Below are positions 42,081 through 54,733 of a stretch of DNA of 64,000 nt, piece after piece. The notes under the pieces are model-generated. The model was not told where the DNA came from and searched no databases. It was given only the letters and a program-made list of their open reading frames with translations. A program made the position numbers and the translations under genes. The stretch's first letter is position 1, and each line of letters opens with the position of its first letter. The DNA is taken from positions 1 through 64,000 of the forward strand of contig JBBELK010001639.1 in assembly GCA_037783545.1 (NCBI GenBank), read 5' to 3'. The stretch is from Henricia sp. BOLD:AAB3569. Its lineage: Eukaryota; Echinodermata; Asteroidea; Spinulosida; Echinasteridae.

Positions 42081-42998
42081 TCATTTTCTTACTATAGCCT
42101 TTAATCTTTGACAGTCACATCTAAGCTCAAGGTACTCTTCAGTGATCCACCTAGGCTGCTGGTCAGTTACTCTGAATTGTTTGAGTGGAGCATGCTTATA
42201 AAAAATGTGTATCAAGGTATTAGTAAAAGTGTCCCATGCATCAACGAGACAATTCACTTCTTTTACCAAAATCCAATTTGCTTCAGTAAGATCCTGAACA
42301 AAAGCAGTTTCAAAAGCCTCAATAAAACTAGCATTACTCTTGAGTTTGATTACCTTTCTGGCTGTATAAATTATAGAATGATCACTCAACGTACATGAAA
42401 CAACTCCACTCTGTGAATACATATGCGGCATATTAGTCCAGATATGATCTATACATGTTGCACTATTTATAGTAACTCTGGTGGGCTCTTTTATAATTTG
42501 ATGCAAGTGAAACACTGTCATTGTCTTTTCGAGGTGTTTCCAGTTAGTTTTATTACGTTGAAGAGCATTGTTGTTAAAGTCACCCATACAGATAATTTCA
42601 CAAGGCGGTCTCCTGATACCTTTGTTGACTTCAGACACAATGTCATGCAGTGCGTTTTCAAAGGTTTTACATAAATCCGCTTCAATTTGAGATCTATATA
42701 CCGCAATTGGCCTTGTACACGGTAGAGACAGCTTGAACCACAATGCCTCTGATGAACTAGGTAGAATCGGGTTTAACACTGTATATTGCAGTTGAGATTG
42801 TATGTATACGGCAACACCTCCGCCATTTCGGGTGCGATCTCTTCTGTACAAGTCATAGTTTGAGATGTTTAATTCAGATGAGCATATTGCACCCGATAAC
42901 TTGGTTTCCATTAATGCCACAATGTGAGGTTTACATTCATAAACAATAAGACGCAGCTCATCAATCTTACTATACAAGGAGCATATGTTAAATGACAA
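42081..42998 (-). pseudogene. CR1-like LINE endonuclease domain
   Basis: An intact 305-codon frame. An APE-type endonuclease starts SFNICSLYSKIDELRLIV, with catalytic Glu in ALMETKLSG, MGDFNNN (Asp-Asn pair) and LSDHSII (Ser-Asp-His). It ends with the linker to RT (LKQFRVTDQQPRWITEEYLE). It nicks target DNA in target-primed reverse transcription. The RT is missing downstream and only the endonuclease part remains. The frame meets the second gypsy remnant at about 43000, with opposite orientation. Confidence 0.88.
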
Positions 42999-43039
42999 AA
43001 ATCGAAGTCATTTGGTTTTATAAATTTCAGCAAATGGGG

Positions 43040-44569
43040 AAGCTGATGGATTATCAGTTGATGTACTCGTCATCGATCTTATGCTCGGTAGACAGGATTT
43101 CGATTCAGTACTCGGCAGTCTCGACGTGGAAGTTACGTACAAGACGGAGGCGTTCAAACTTCCACTGTTGGCGACGGTCCAAGTCTTGTGGGTCGGAACT
43201 AGCTACAGAAGATAAAGCTCGACTGGCAACAAATCAGTGTACTATATGCATCATGCAGCATGGATGAGCTTCTGAAAGCCCACTCGACGTTATTTACGGA
43301 TGAGTTGGGAACTCTGAAAGGCACAACGGCAAGGACATACGTCGACAATGTGGTTCAACCGCGCTTCTGCAAAGCTCGAGTTGTACCATACGCTATGCGC
43401 ACCTTAGTCGAGAAAGAGCTATAGCGGCTACAAGCTACAGGAGTTTAATATCGAGCCTGTGGTATTTTCAGAATGGGCAGCGCCGATCGTACCAGTTCTG
43501 AAACCTGACAAGTCATCCGTCCGAATATGCGGTGATTACAAGTTGACCGTTAATCAAGTATCCAAATTGGGTAAGTATCCAATACCGAAAATCGAGGACT
43601 TGTTTACTTTTCTTTCGGGTGGAAACAAGTTCACTAAGCTGGACCTCTCCCAAGCGTATCAACAACTCGTTCTGGATGAGGAATCGCGAGCATACGTGTT
43701 CCTATACACTCGTCTACCGTTCGGGATAGCGTCTGCACCCACAATTGGAAAACATATCCTTCAGGGGATCCCGCATGTGTCCGTCTATCTTAAACGACAT
43801 TTTATTTACCGGCCCTGACGACCAGTCTCACCTGGCAACACTCGCCACTGTGTTGTCACGCCTAGAGAAAGCCGGCCTACGCGTAAAGCTCAGTAAATGT
43901 ACCTTCATGGCCCCTTCAGTAGACTGCATCCAACGGCGAAAAAAGTAAACGCAATCCGCAATGCTCCCCACCGTACCGACTAACGTTAGTGAGTTGAGAG
44001 CCTACCTGGGCTATGCAATTATCACGGGAAGTTCATGCCACGTCTATCTACAAAACGTGCTGTTTTGTACCGACTACTTCGCAAAGACACCCAGTGGAAA
44101 TCGGATCCTGACGAGACGAAAGCATTCAAGGCTTCCAATGAACTTCTCCTGTCATGAAATCTACTCGTTCACTTCGGCGCGAAGAAACCACTTATCGTGT
44201 CTTGTGACGCATCACAGTACGGCATTGGAGCAGTACTGTCGCACCGGATGTCAGACGGTTCGGAGAAACCGATCGCGTTTGTTTCTCGCACATCGACACC
44301 GCCAGAACGGAAATACTCGCAAATAGAAAATGAAGGTCTGGCACGCGTGTTTGACGCGATTTCACAGCTACATTTATGGGCGACATTTTACGCTAGTGAC
44401 CGATCACAAGCCTCTGTTTAGTATGTTTAACGAGGAACGCGGAGTACCTCCGATCCGTATTCAACGATGGGCTCTTATGTTAGCCATGTACAGGAAATCA
44501 AGGACAGGAGTCAATGCATCAAAGAATTTGTCATGTTTTCTCTGTCTCCACATACGATGTCCTTGGTAA
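43040..44569 (+). pseudogene. Second Ty3/gypsy remnant, plus strand, heavily decayed
   Basis: Plus strand: DFDSVLG protease-like residues near 43095; the RT start WAAPIVPVLKPDKSSVRICG; KLDLSQAYQQLVLDEESR; LPFGIASAPT; then a damaged YLDD region near 43785; SHLATLATVLSRLEKAGLR; and RNase H pieces (SCDASQYGIGAVLSHRM, LVTDHKPLFSMF). At least four frame changes and internal deletions are visible, and no integrase follows. The family is distinct from the minus-strand element: its RT residues differ at most variable positions. Confidence 0.88.
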
Positions 44570-46189
44570 AACATTGTCCACCAAAAAGTTGAAAAAAATT
44601 CTTGTATTCAAGAAATAACGGAGGATCATCTGCAAGATTTAACGTTCATAACATGGACAGACATTCCATCATAAAGTGTAAATAGTAGTAGATGAATGCA
44701 TACATTATCCCAAATTTTGTTCCTAATGCAAAGCTATACATTAAGGGCCTATCTCAGATTAAACCTCTCAGTATTTTTGAAACTGCAGGGTGTACATCTT
44801 CAAGACTTATGTTCATAACGGGGACAGACATTTTGTTACAAAACGTCTGTCCATAATATGAATCCTAATTTCACAAATTATAAATAAAATGCTTTAATTT
44901 GGAGTGACAACAATTCTATATTTACCAAGTAATATAATGGAACAAGGTCCAGATTAATTATAACAACAATATACCAGTATATATGATACAAGAATGTCTG
45001 TCCTATGTTATGAACATTATCGTCCGTTTCATGTTAAAGATGACCCAGTAATTTCCTACTTATACAGTGGATCAGCCTATTTATTTGTCAGTGCACTCAT
45101 GAATAATGCAGAAATGCCTAGAAAAGAAAACATTGCAAAACAAATTATTTAAAATCAACCTGCCATATCTCACCCCCAAAGTTATCAGTTGTAACCGTTA
45201 GTGTGGACAGACCCATCTCGTTCTGTTCTAGAGTTAAACTGGCTTTGGTGAAAAAACCCAAATTGTAAACTTGGGCGCTATTTTGTACGATGACGTCATC
45301 ACTCATATTGTTGGAAAGCCTTAGGGTCTCTGACACTAACACCGTTGACCCCATCTCAATACCCTTTTTAAACTAAGGGCCACTTCCGCTTTCGACCAAT
45401 TCGAAAGCGAGCAAGGTCAAAGGTCATCGCCATATTTTTTGCATACCCACCCTTTTCGAAGATTAACACCGTTGACCCCATCCAGATATCTCTTACCACT
45501 ATCAAATGGCAAGGCAGTCTGTTTGACCAATCGTATATGGCAAAATAATTGATATCGTAGGTCAAACGGTTGATTTTTGTAGCTACGCTGCTGATTGCAG
45601 TTTGAAAACGTTCCAGCTTTCAACGTTGACATCGATTTCAAGTCAAACAACACGTTCTAACGCGTTATTTTGACGAAATTTTATGGCGAGAACATGTTAC
45701 AACATATTCAATCAACATGTAATTTCGGGTGGTCCAGCTTTAAAATACATGGAGTAACGTGCGAGATATTCCAGGTACCGTACAGACATTTGCGCCGACT
45801 AACATGTTCCAGCGTGCACCACCCATGCCACTTGGCAACCGTTGCCAACGGCCTGGCAGTCTGGTGCATAACTCTCTTATACGCGAGCGCCATAGCGCGA
45901 AGGCAGGACTATAGGATCTATGCAAATATATCACGCAACTGGTCTATAAATTTAACAGTGAGGCGTGTACAGAGATCGTGACGTCATCTCATGAATATTA
46001 TAAACCTCTTATAATCTTAGGGTACATTGCTTCTAACCCCATGTGTATACGCTGCATACTGATACGTTTTGTCGACGACTCTACCTTAACATAACCCTCA
46101 CTCTCCACGTTACTTTCTAAATTAATGAATAAAAAGTATAACTCAAAGCAGAATCGAGCTTACAATTCTTGCTTGACAGTCCTATGTCT
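44570..46189. other. Unassigned intron spacer with short inverted repeats
   Basis: No gene seen. GTTCATAACATGGACAGACATT (44644) is inverted at 44993-45015 (GTCTGTCCTATGTTATGAAC). GTTGACCCCATC recurs at 45346 and 45472. GGACAGACCCA at 45204 matches the terminus of the element at 54734-55171, so a decayed relative may lie here. Confidence 0.45.
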
Positions 46190-46560
46190 TCACCACTAGA
46201 CTTGCAAGGAACTCGACATCCCCTCAAGTTTCTTACTTTTATCTTTTAACTTTAACACCTCCATGAGGGCACTGTATATAAAATATAAATATTGACATCT
46301 ATTTCAACCAATCATAAGCAGATAAATTTATCGATGTGCTTTTCTCACTCAGCTAGCTCCCGCCCGTGATATTTTTTCCGTACCTGGGTTAATCGAATAC
46401 TTCGTCACCACTAGATTGCCAAGAAACTCAACAAACCCGTCAATTTTCCTTGTTTTATCTCTTTATTTAACAATTCCACATATAGCGTTATATAGAGAAC
46501 ATCAATATTCATATCCATCGCAACCAATCAGAAACCTCGATGGAGCCCCATAGCAAATGA
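46190..46560. repeat. Two diverged tandem units of about 215 bp
   Basis: TCACCACTAGACTTGCAAGG at 46191 is paired with TCACCACTAGATTGCCAAG at 46405. TATATAAAATATAAATATTG and CAACCAATCA follow at matching offsets. Non-coding. Confidence 0.7.
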
Positions 46561-46617
46561 ATGTGCGTAGCGTGCATTTCCAGAGCGCACACATTGACAC
46601 GGCAACTCGGTAGTTAA

Positions 46618-47059
46618 AGTTGCACTGCCCGTGTTTGGGCCGATTTGGGCATACAATTTTTTTTTAAAAGTTAAATAGGTATTTTTCTAGAATAGAAAAA
46701 GTTATCAGCTTTCATTTGGTACCAAGAACGTAAAAATCCGTCAAGGATTAATGCCAGTCGATTAAAAACAAGAAATGATTAAAAGGCTGGCAGGTCATTT
46801 AATCGACAGGGTTATGACGTAAATGTACATGTGCGCGTACATGTGTACATTGTACACATACTATGTACATATGAGCGTACGCGCACATGTACAACATGTG
46901 AAGCACGTTTCAAGAAAAAGGCTTGTATCTCCAATTCCCGACGTCGGAAATTTAAGTTTTTGATATTTTTCGTTACAGAGACACGTAAGCTTTCTAAATT
47001 CGTTCGCTTGTGTAAATTAATTTTTGTAATCCTTTCACCGAAACACGGGCAATGCAACT
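46618..47059. mobile_element. TTAA-flanked MITE (AGTTGCACTGCCCGTGTTT), copy 1
   Basis: TTAA at 46614-46617 and 47060-47063. The ends AGTTGCACTGCCCGTGTTT and AAACACGGGCAATGCAACT are inverted with one mismatch. The 442-bp body matches 55856-56299 in reverse orientation at over 90% by eye. It contains a near palindrome (ACATGTGCGCGTAC ... GTACGCGCACATGT, 46826-46891). Confidence 0.9.
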
Positions 47060-49079
47060 TTAAGAGTGCGTTGCCCTTATAACTGGAAGCAACTTTTGCT
47101 TGCAGTTGCTGTCGATGTGCGCGCACCTGATCAGATGCACGCGAGCAGCAACTACATGTAGTTGTTAGTACGCGTACATTGACGCAACTGACTGCAACTG
47201 GGTACAACTAGTTGCCAGAAAGTAGAACATGAACAACTCGCGGCAACTGGGATTTTTCCAGTTGCCAGTAGTTGCAAGTGCGCGTACATCGACCTTTTAA
47301 GCAACTGACTAGTTGCTCCCGTTGCAATGTCGATGCTAGGCTTAATGTGCTTTACATGTACATGTATTTACAAATCATGGCACAAACAAATAGGCCTATT
47401 GCATCAAATATGCAAAAATCCAGACACCAGAGTTTTCTTAATAGTAATCCATAAAGGGTATTTTTGATGGTAGAAAAAAATGGGAGGGAAAATGTAACTT
47501 TGTTTTACTTAGGAAAAATGTTTTGACCTGTTTTACCGTTTTGTACAGGTAAATGTGTTGGGCATTCTCCGGGTATGTAATTACTACAAAATCTACTAAA
47601 AGATACTGCACCGTTTTGCATGCAAACAAATATGGCTTATTTTAAATCTAAAATTTAAAAAAAATTAAATTGTGAAAATTACCAGACATTGTGGAGTTTC
47701 TGTTTTGTTTTGAAAGTTGTCCAAAAAGGAGGAAAACGAATTATGTTGATCAATTTTGAAATATTGTGTGTCTTGTCATATTTGTTTGTTTTACATTGTA
47801 TTGCAAAACATAACATAAATTATGTAACTGAGCTTGATGAACGCATGTTAAATCCGAATCCAAATAGGCCTGTGTATAGTTACTTTCCGTAATTTGTACA
47901 TTTTGTACAAGCTGCAGTCATTTACATGTATTCCAAAAGGGCCGAGTTGGCGAGTGTCCGAGTTAAAAGGGGGCGAGTGAGTTCATTAGCCTATGTACAT
48001 TGCGCATTGAGGACCGAGAGCGGACAAATGTCAATATGGCGAATGGAACAAAGGGTTTAGCGTTTGTGTTCGGGCGCCATGTTGACAATTGTCCGCTTTA
48101 GTCGGTCACGCTTGAGTGTGTGACAGAGGCTAATGCACGCGCACGTTCGTGCGGCATCTGTGCGTAGAGCACAGTTTTGCAGCAAATGTAGAATTTCCCA
48201 AATAAGTAATTGATTTATCTGAGTTCAACCTGAAGTCTATTCTTAAAGGGACAAACCGGCTTTGTTGGGCTATTTTGGGCTCGAAATTGACCCATACAAG
48301 ATTCTGAAGGTCCTTCTGAAATAAACTGAACAGATCCTGAAAAGAAACCACGGAATTCAGCCGTTATTTATAATTTTTCAAAAAACGGAGGTCACGTGAT
48401 TTGTCCGCAAAACAATTTGGTTCCGAAAAATCACATGGTCTTGGGAGTTAGTTGTGTGTCCAGCCGCATGAAAGTTTATTACTGCAGCACTGCACCCAAT
48501 TCAACTCTGATTTTTCCTCAGTATTTATAAGTAATTTACAAAAAGGGAGACTATTTATACAGGTTATGAACCGGTGGTTGCTCCGCTCCGCATCCGGTGT
48601 ATGTTCCAGAAGAAAAAAACATGATCAAAAGAAAACGTAATTTCCTATTCGGTCGTCCGAGCTGTCTAGTGAAATCGTGAGCGGAAAATTGAAGATATCC
48701 TAAGTAGGAGAAGAGCGAATCGTTTGTGACAGAGTCATGGAACAGCCTTAGTGCACACCTTAGAACTATGTCTTCTTTGAGCTCATTCAAATCGGCACTT
48801 CGCCAAACATACACATAATATTCACATGATCAACTTCAAGTGAGAAATGCTAATTTACGGAGTCGTATGACTTGGTTGCCATAAAATCAAACTTTAATTT
48901 TGGAGCCGGAGGGGAATTTTCCCATTTTTGTAAATATTATTTTGTTTCTCTTAAAAAGAGTTTTTTGCGGGTTTTTCGCCCTTCCCGTAATTAGCGTAAA
49001 TGTTAGTGTCACATGCATGTATAATAATTACTTGTGATGTTGTTCTTCTGTAACCATTAGTTTTTTTGATGTTGTAGTT
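47060..49079. other. Unassigned intron spacer
   Basis: About 2 kb of AT-rich DNA with no gene, LINE motif or repeat pair I can support. CAACT/AGTTGC words at 47090-47330 form weak local repeats. Confidence 0.5.
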
Positions 49080-49237
49080 GTTGTACAAATGTATCTTATT
49101 CCAGTTTGTTAGTAATTATGAAGTTGTTCAATTTAGTATATTTGTTCTATGTGTGTTTGCAGGGCTCCAATGGAAACCAGTTTTTGTAAACTGTTTGGGC
49201 ACACCCTGTGTAAATAAATGGAATAAATAAATAAATG
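49080..49237 (+). mobile_element. LINE (CR1/L2-like) 3' end with (AAAT)n tail
   Basis: GGGCTCCAATGGAAACCAG, a short hairpin-like region, GGGCACACCCTGTGTAAATA and then AATAAATAAATAAATGAG. This is the 3' untranslated end typical of CR1/L2-group elements, 5' truncated. Confidence 0.65.
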
Positions 49238-49414
49238 AGGCTCGCGCGTAGTTGCAACGGCTGGTAAAGCGTATGAGTCTATTTTCAATACTGGATAGAC
49301 TTTTTCACCAGGATCATAACTCTGTGCAAAGCCAGTTATCTTCACTCAAAACAAAAGAAATATCTTAAGACAGATCTGGGGAGATAACTTAAGCAACAAA
49401 TAGTGTAGTCCAGA

Positions 49415-49870
49415 TTCTGGACTATATTATTGCGATATTGGATCGTAGCACGGCCGACTATAGAGGGCGGAATATCGATATGATTTGGACAGCGCATAAT
49501 ATAGATTGGTTCCCGATCCCTATAGATTGGTTCGCTTATTGCGAAAATATTGGGATCGGTAAAGGGCAGCCATGACGGGCAGAATTCTGCCCGTCACGTG
49601 GTTATTATTATTATTATTATTTTTAGTAAGTGCGCAGATTTTGCATTGACATTTGTAACTTGGCCGTGCTTGTCGAACATATCCAATTATGTAAATAAAG
49701 TACATTGCCTAAAGCAAAGGGCTTGGCCAATTTTTAAATGTAAAAAACACAATGCGCACGCGCAAAGACGACCAATTACAGATCAAGATGAAGCGCCCTT
49801 TACCTGTCCTTATATTCTCCTGTGTGGAATATGTGGACGGGAACCAGTCTACGCATAATATAGTCCAGAA
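49415..49870. mobile_element. Short MITE (TTCTGGACTATATTAT ends) split by a nested element
   Basis: The same element is uninterrupted at 54260-54356, in reverse orientation. Here its interior is opened at CGCATAATA by the 350-bp element 49502-49851. Without the insert it is about 97 bp, with 16-bp TIRs. Confidence 0.85.
49502..49851. mobile_element. 350-bp MITE, 9-bp target duplication, copy 1
   Basis: CGCATAATA is duplicated exactly at 49493-49501 and 49852-49860, and the unoccupied site is present at 54266-54280 (inverse). The ends TAGATTGGTTCCCG and CGGGAACCAGTCTA are inverted. The body contains GACGGGCAGAATTCTGCCCG (a 20-base dyad) and (TTA)n. Its sister copy is at 53667-54015. Mutator-like by duplication length. 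Confidence 0.92.
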
Positions 49871-50439
49871 CTTAACCTCAAATTCCCCGCTGGGGTCAAA
49901 GGTCAATCGAGCTCATAAATATTCATTCACGTCGCGGTGTTCGATACCGCGATATCGATATCTGCAGCGCAGCATATGTACGTGTGCGCAAACTGCATAC
50001 GAGTACTGTACTGTACACATAGCGCGTATTGCATGCAGTGTGTATGTGACTCAGCTCATGCAGCGAGAATAGAGATACATGTAGCTAGCACGAACGTTTA
50101 AATGGCTAGGTCACTTTGGGGGTGGGGCGTAGGGGGACTGGTGGGGGTACTGCATGTACCTGGGAGGTTTACTGTGAGGGGGGTGCGAGTGATTGGGTGG
50201 GGTCCTACATGGGAAAACAACATTTGGATATAGCTTGTTCCTTGCTGTGCCATTTACTTCAGTTTCATGCTAAAAGTGCAAAAAAGCGAAAATATTATAA
50301 AAACCAACTGTTCTTGTTTATCCTTTTCTTGAAGTTCAACATGTACATGTACAATGTAGTAGCAGATCTATTATTTTTGTGGTCCGCCGGGTGGGAGCTT
50401 CAGATAAGACATGTTTTGCAATGCACAAAATAATAAAGC
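49871..50439. other. Unassigned intron spacer
   Basis: GGGG-rich at 50118-50210; otherwise no element recognised. Confidence 0.5.
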
Positions 50440-51840
50440 AGGCACACAACTCAGCAAAATAAGTTCTCGGTAGTCTTATTTAAATTAATATTTGACACAA
50501 GAGTTACCTAGTAATGGGATTATGACCTGAACATTCATTTAACAACGACATGGGGTGTGAAGCAAAACTGCAATTAAGTGAGCAGTCCATTGAATCCATT
50601 CCTTCAAATTTGGAAGTCTCATGTATCTGTCTGAACTTGTGAAGCACAAAACTAATCAAATTATCGTGAGGATGCTTGATTTGAGGGTTTTCATTAACAT
50701 AATGCACTCTTTCAACCAGGGATTGGACATTTAACCGGTTAACCGGGGAAAAAATGAAAAACCATTTTGCCGAACGTTTAAACGAAACCCAATTTTAAAG
50801 AATTTACAATAGTTTTCAAAGGTTTTTTGTATTTACTTCATGAAATTGAAATAAATGTATATGGAGTCGTAGTAAAATTTTCACCCGATAAAGATTCAAT
50901 GATTATGTTGGGGGCCTGGGGGTATTGTGTGCATTGCAAATGCATCTATAAAGTAAAACGACACCAACAACTTTGGTGTCGGCTGAACGGTTAACCGACA
51001 CTGGAAAGAATTGCAAACCGGTTTCTGAATTAACCGTAAATGCCCATCCCTACTTTTAACAGATGGGAATGTTCATCTACAAAAAATAGAAATTATTCAT
51101 CTTTCAGTTGCAATTTTTAATAAAACTGAATTCAGTATGACAGTACATCAAGATTTTAAAAATGCATTCTGAATTAAGACTGAGTTACACACTTGAGTTT
51201 ATTTGTGTTAAATCCTTCAATTCCATTTGCATGATCCAGTATTTTTGAAGGGACCTTTCAGATAACATACATTTTTTTGGAATGTGCAAATAAGCAGGCA
51301 CACAATTTACAGGAAATGTTTCCCTCCTGTAGAAAAAAGGCCAGGCCGGGGCACTTCATGACTATGCCACCTCAATACAAACTCAACAAAATAAGTTCCC
51401 AGACATTTATTCAAGTTCAAACATTTCAAATTAGACCTAATAGTTGATACAACAATCCTCAGCCAGTATAATTGCCTAGGTAGGCCTATATGACCTGAAC
51501 ATTCATTTAAAAATGGCATGGGGTGTGAAGCAAAACTGCAAGTGAGCACTCCATTCCTTCAAATTTAGAAGTCTCATATTTTTCAGTGTCTCAACAAGTG
51601 AAACACAAAACTAATCAATTATGAGTATTCTTGAATTGCAATGAGGGTTTTCATTAACATAGTGTACTTTCAAAAGAATGGAATGTTAATCTGCAAAACA
51701 AGAAATTATTAATCTTGCAGTTGCAATTTTTAACAAAACTGAATTCCTGAATTCAGTAGGAGTACATCAAGATTCAAAAACATGCATTCTGAGCTACACA
51801 ACTGCAATAATGAGCTACACACATGAGTTTGTTCAATTTG
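50440..51840. repeat. Diverged direct duplication of about 0.6 kb units
   Basis: 50445-50710 plus 51055-51185 aligns with 51370-51660 plus 51660-51800. Shared marks are CTCA(G/A)CAAAATAAGTTC, ATGACCTGAACATTCATTTA, GTGAAGCAAAACTGCAA, GAGGGTTTTCATTAACATA and GTACATCAAGATT. The first unit carries a hAT-like MITE that the second lacks. Confidence 0.75.
50717..51052. mobile_element. hAT-like MITE with 8-bp target duplication
   Basis: The ends CAGGGATTGGACATTTA and TAAATGCCCATCCCTA are inverted. The flanks CTTTCAAC (50709-50716) and CTTTTAAC (51053-51060) are a 7/8 target duplication. The sister unit has ACTTTCAAAAG uninterrupted near 51667. CAGGGATGGGCA ends with 8-bp duplications are characteristic of hAT elements. 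Confidence 0.8.
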
Positions 51841-53666
51841 CCTTTCACACTCATTTTTCAATGTGACCTGCAGCCATGCACAGAATGTTCATATACGTGC
51901 TGCTGCAGAGGATTACTGTCTGTGAATGAAATATGAACAATTTCTGCATCTGCCGTAATTAAATTTGGAGCAAAATCACTCAGTGTAGAATTAATGCAGC
52001 TTTGCATAGATCAGGAAGTTGTAAAAATTGCCCCATTGCACAGGAATTTCTCCAAAAAGCTGCAGAGCAAATCAGAAAAGTATGCCGCATTTTCTGTTCA
52101 AATGTAACATATTTTCAGGGTGAGATAAAGTGCACAGACAATGAACCATCTTCAAAAACATAACACTATATATACAAGTCAGTGATTTTTCAAATCAGGG
52201 CAGTGATCATTCTCCTATCATTTCATGTATGTCAGAATGCTCAGAAAGGCACACACATATAATGCAATACATGTATTTTTTCTATTGTTGCAATGGTGTA
52301 AGAGCTGAACGCCCCCACCCCCACCCCCCAATCTGCCTCCGTCTTTATGGGTCCATAATATTGGAACAGTGGAAACAAATATTTGAGGGGCCCTTGAAAT
52401 GGTATTAAAAAAATCAAGCTTTTGAATTTGTATGTTCATGAGCAAAGTTATGACATCACATCAGGCAAACACAGGATCACTCTAAACTCTACACAAAATA
52501 TTGCACCATTTTCTCCAACTTTGATGAAACTCTGTAACCCATGGCTGCATCATTTGAGTTTGTTTTACATGTTGCTTGTAAAAGAAAATGGAAATAAAAA
52601 CCGTAGCAGTTTGCCACAACTCCAGTTTGAATTCATGTTTTTCTATACTTTCTCTTAGTTTTTGTAAACAAATTGTCAAAGTTGAAAATGGTTTCTTTTA
52701 TTCATTTAAAATTGAAATGAACAGCACCAATGTCTGTATATAAACAAAAAGCTAATGGCTTTTAAAACAGGGTGCAATTTGATTTGCAAATTTGTTAAAG
52801 TTTGTAATGTGGAGCACCCTGTCAAGCTTTAAAAGAATAATGTTGATAAAATGTCTGGTAGAAATTTCAGCAAATGATGCATGCAGTAATACTTCAGAAA
52901 ACCTAAAAAAAATACATGTATGGTTTTTGTGTTGACAAAAAAATACTTTAGTTGGCAATTTTTTCCACAAATGTACAATTACACGGGAAAAATTATGTGA
53001 TGTTTAAAAGTTTGTTATTGTTATCTACACTTTTAGTTGGGTTTTTCTTGTGTAGTTGTGAAGTAAACTTATGGGTAACTGCAATAGAAACTGCAGTATA
53101 TATGGGGCTTTTTTTTGCCTATTGTGTAGAGCCTAAATTTCTTGGCCCACATGTACTAGAGGATTTGGTACTAAAGTGGCCATATATTAGTCAACAAATT
53201 TAGTACACCTGCTTTTGTTGGAACTAATAACTGGCTTTATTTTACCATGTGAATTTTTCTTAAATACCATGCAATAAAATACACAAAGCACACTGTGTCT
53301 TTATTTGACTCCTATTTTTAAGGTCAAGAGGTCAGAATTTAGTAGATAAGATTCGTTTCTTTAAAATGAAGTGCACTGATTTGATGGGAAGAACCCGAAA
53401 TTATAAGTGAGAAAATTTGAACACGGCAGGATGAAGAAGTGTTTCCGCACAAAATCTTCTTTTATTTCTCACTCCTATATATATATTTTTTTCCATCAAA
53501 TCTGCACGTACAGATATGCTTGATGAGTAATTGTGAAGACAAAATCTGATCAACTTCTGAACTCTTTCCAACTAAGCCACGCATGCATATGTCCGTGCAC
53601 AGTGCAAATCCCGCGCGGGGTCGGTATCCTGCACTATAGCCACGCATTCAGGTGTATACTGTAAAT
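51841..53666. other. Unassigned intron spacer
   Basis: About 1.8 kb of AT-rich DNA. A minus-strand Cys-poor frame and short plus-strand frames here have no domain signal. Confidence 0.5.
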
Positions 53667-54015
53667 TAGACTGGTTCCCGTCCACATATTCCACACAGGA
53701 GAATATAAGGACAGGTAAAGGGCGCTTCATATTGATCTGTAATTGGTCGTCTTTGCGCGTGCGCATTGTCTTTTATATATTTAAAAATTGGCCAAATCCT
53801 TTGCTTTAGGCAATGTACTTTATTTACATAATTGGATATGTTCGACACGTACGGCCAAGTTACAAATGTCAATTCAAAATCTGCGCACTTACTAAAAATA
53901 TAAAAATAATAATAACCACGTGACGGGCAGAATTCTGCCCGTCATGGCTGCCCTTTACCGATCCCTATATTTTCGCAATAAGCGAACCAATCTATAGGGA
54001 TCGGGAACCAATCTA
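53667..54015. mobile_element. 350-bp MITE, 9-bp target duplication, copy 2
   Basis: Perfect duplication ACTGTAAAT at 53658-53666 and 54016-54024. The body is the inverse of 49502-49851, about 93% alike by eye. Confidence 0.93.
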
Positions 54016-54223
54016 ACTGTAAATTTGTTCGTTTCCCAATGCACAGCGCATAGCCGCGATAGGAGGCCGATATGTACACATTATACTATTATAATGACTA
54101 TGCGTAGGCCTACATTGCGCGGATAATTTTCGAGAATCGATTCCCGACCGTCGATTATTCGGCGCGCCTCACACACATGATTGATAAGCGCTGCGTCCAA
54201 TCAGACTAGGTGGGCGGAGCTAT

Positions 54224-54249
54224 AGTTCCCTCAGATTTCTGAGGGAACT
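54224..54249. repeat. Perfect short hairpin
   Basis: AGTTCCCTCAG / CTGAGGGAACT with a 4-base loop, immediately beside the MITE at 54260. Confidence 0.9.
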
Positions 54250-54259
54250 TGAGGTTAAG

Positions 54260-54356
54260 TTCTGGACTATATTATGCGCTGTCCAAATCATATCGATATT
54301 CCGCCCTCTATAGTCGGCCGTGCTACGATCCAATATCGCAATAATATAGTCCAGAA
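54260..54356. mobile_element. 97-bp MITE (TTCTGGACTATATTAT ends), intact copy
   Basis: The left end TTCTGGACTATATTAT and right end ATAATATAGTCCAGAA are exact inverses. It provides the empty site for the element nested in the other copy (49415-49870). Confidence 0.88.
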
Positions 54357-54376
54357 TCTGGACTACAAATAGTGCG

Positions 54377-54523
54377 ACAACATACCTTTCTGAAAACCCT
54401 GTGTACAAATTTCCTATTTAACGTATGTAACATAGGACACATACTTTGTGAAACTTGTTTGTGTCCTTGTTACATACGGTATATTGGAAATTTGCACACA
54501 GGGATCTCAGGAAGGTATGTTGT
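54377..54523. mobile_element. Foldback MITE (ACAACATACC ends)
   Basis: Arms of about 65 bp run from ACAACATACCTTTCTGA to its inverse ending GGTATGTTGT, with TGTGT(A/G)CAAATTTCC and CGTATGTAAC in both arms. A relative forms the core of 54734-55171 (54880-55024). Confidence 0.8.
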
Positions 54524-54733
54524 GGGACTATTCGTTGCAGTTCTTTAGCTGAAGCTATCTACTTAGATCTATCTTAAGATATTTCTTTTGTTTTGAGAGA
54601 AGGGGGTGGGGTGTTGCAACGAATCATCAAGTCGAGCATTTCCTACCTGTTCCATGAGAGAATACTGACGTACCTGGGCGCGCGTCCGGGGAATGATTTT
54701 CAACATACGGACATACCATCGTATACATGTATA

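Noticed and set aside
46812-47207. A 70-130-codon frame repeated almost identically at 55755-56103
   Set aside because: Both lie inside two copies of one TTAA MITE. The similarity is explained by non-coding sequence, and there are no domain motifs.
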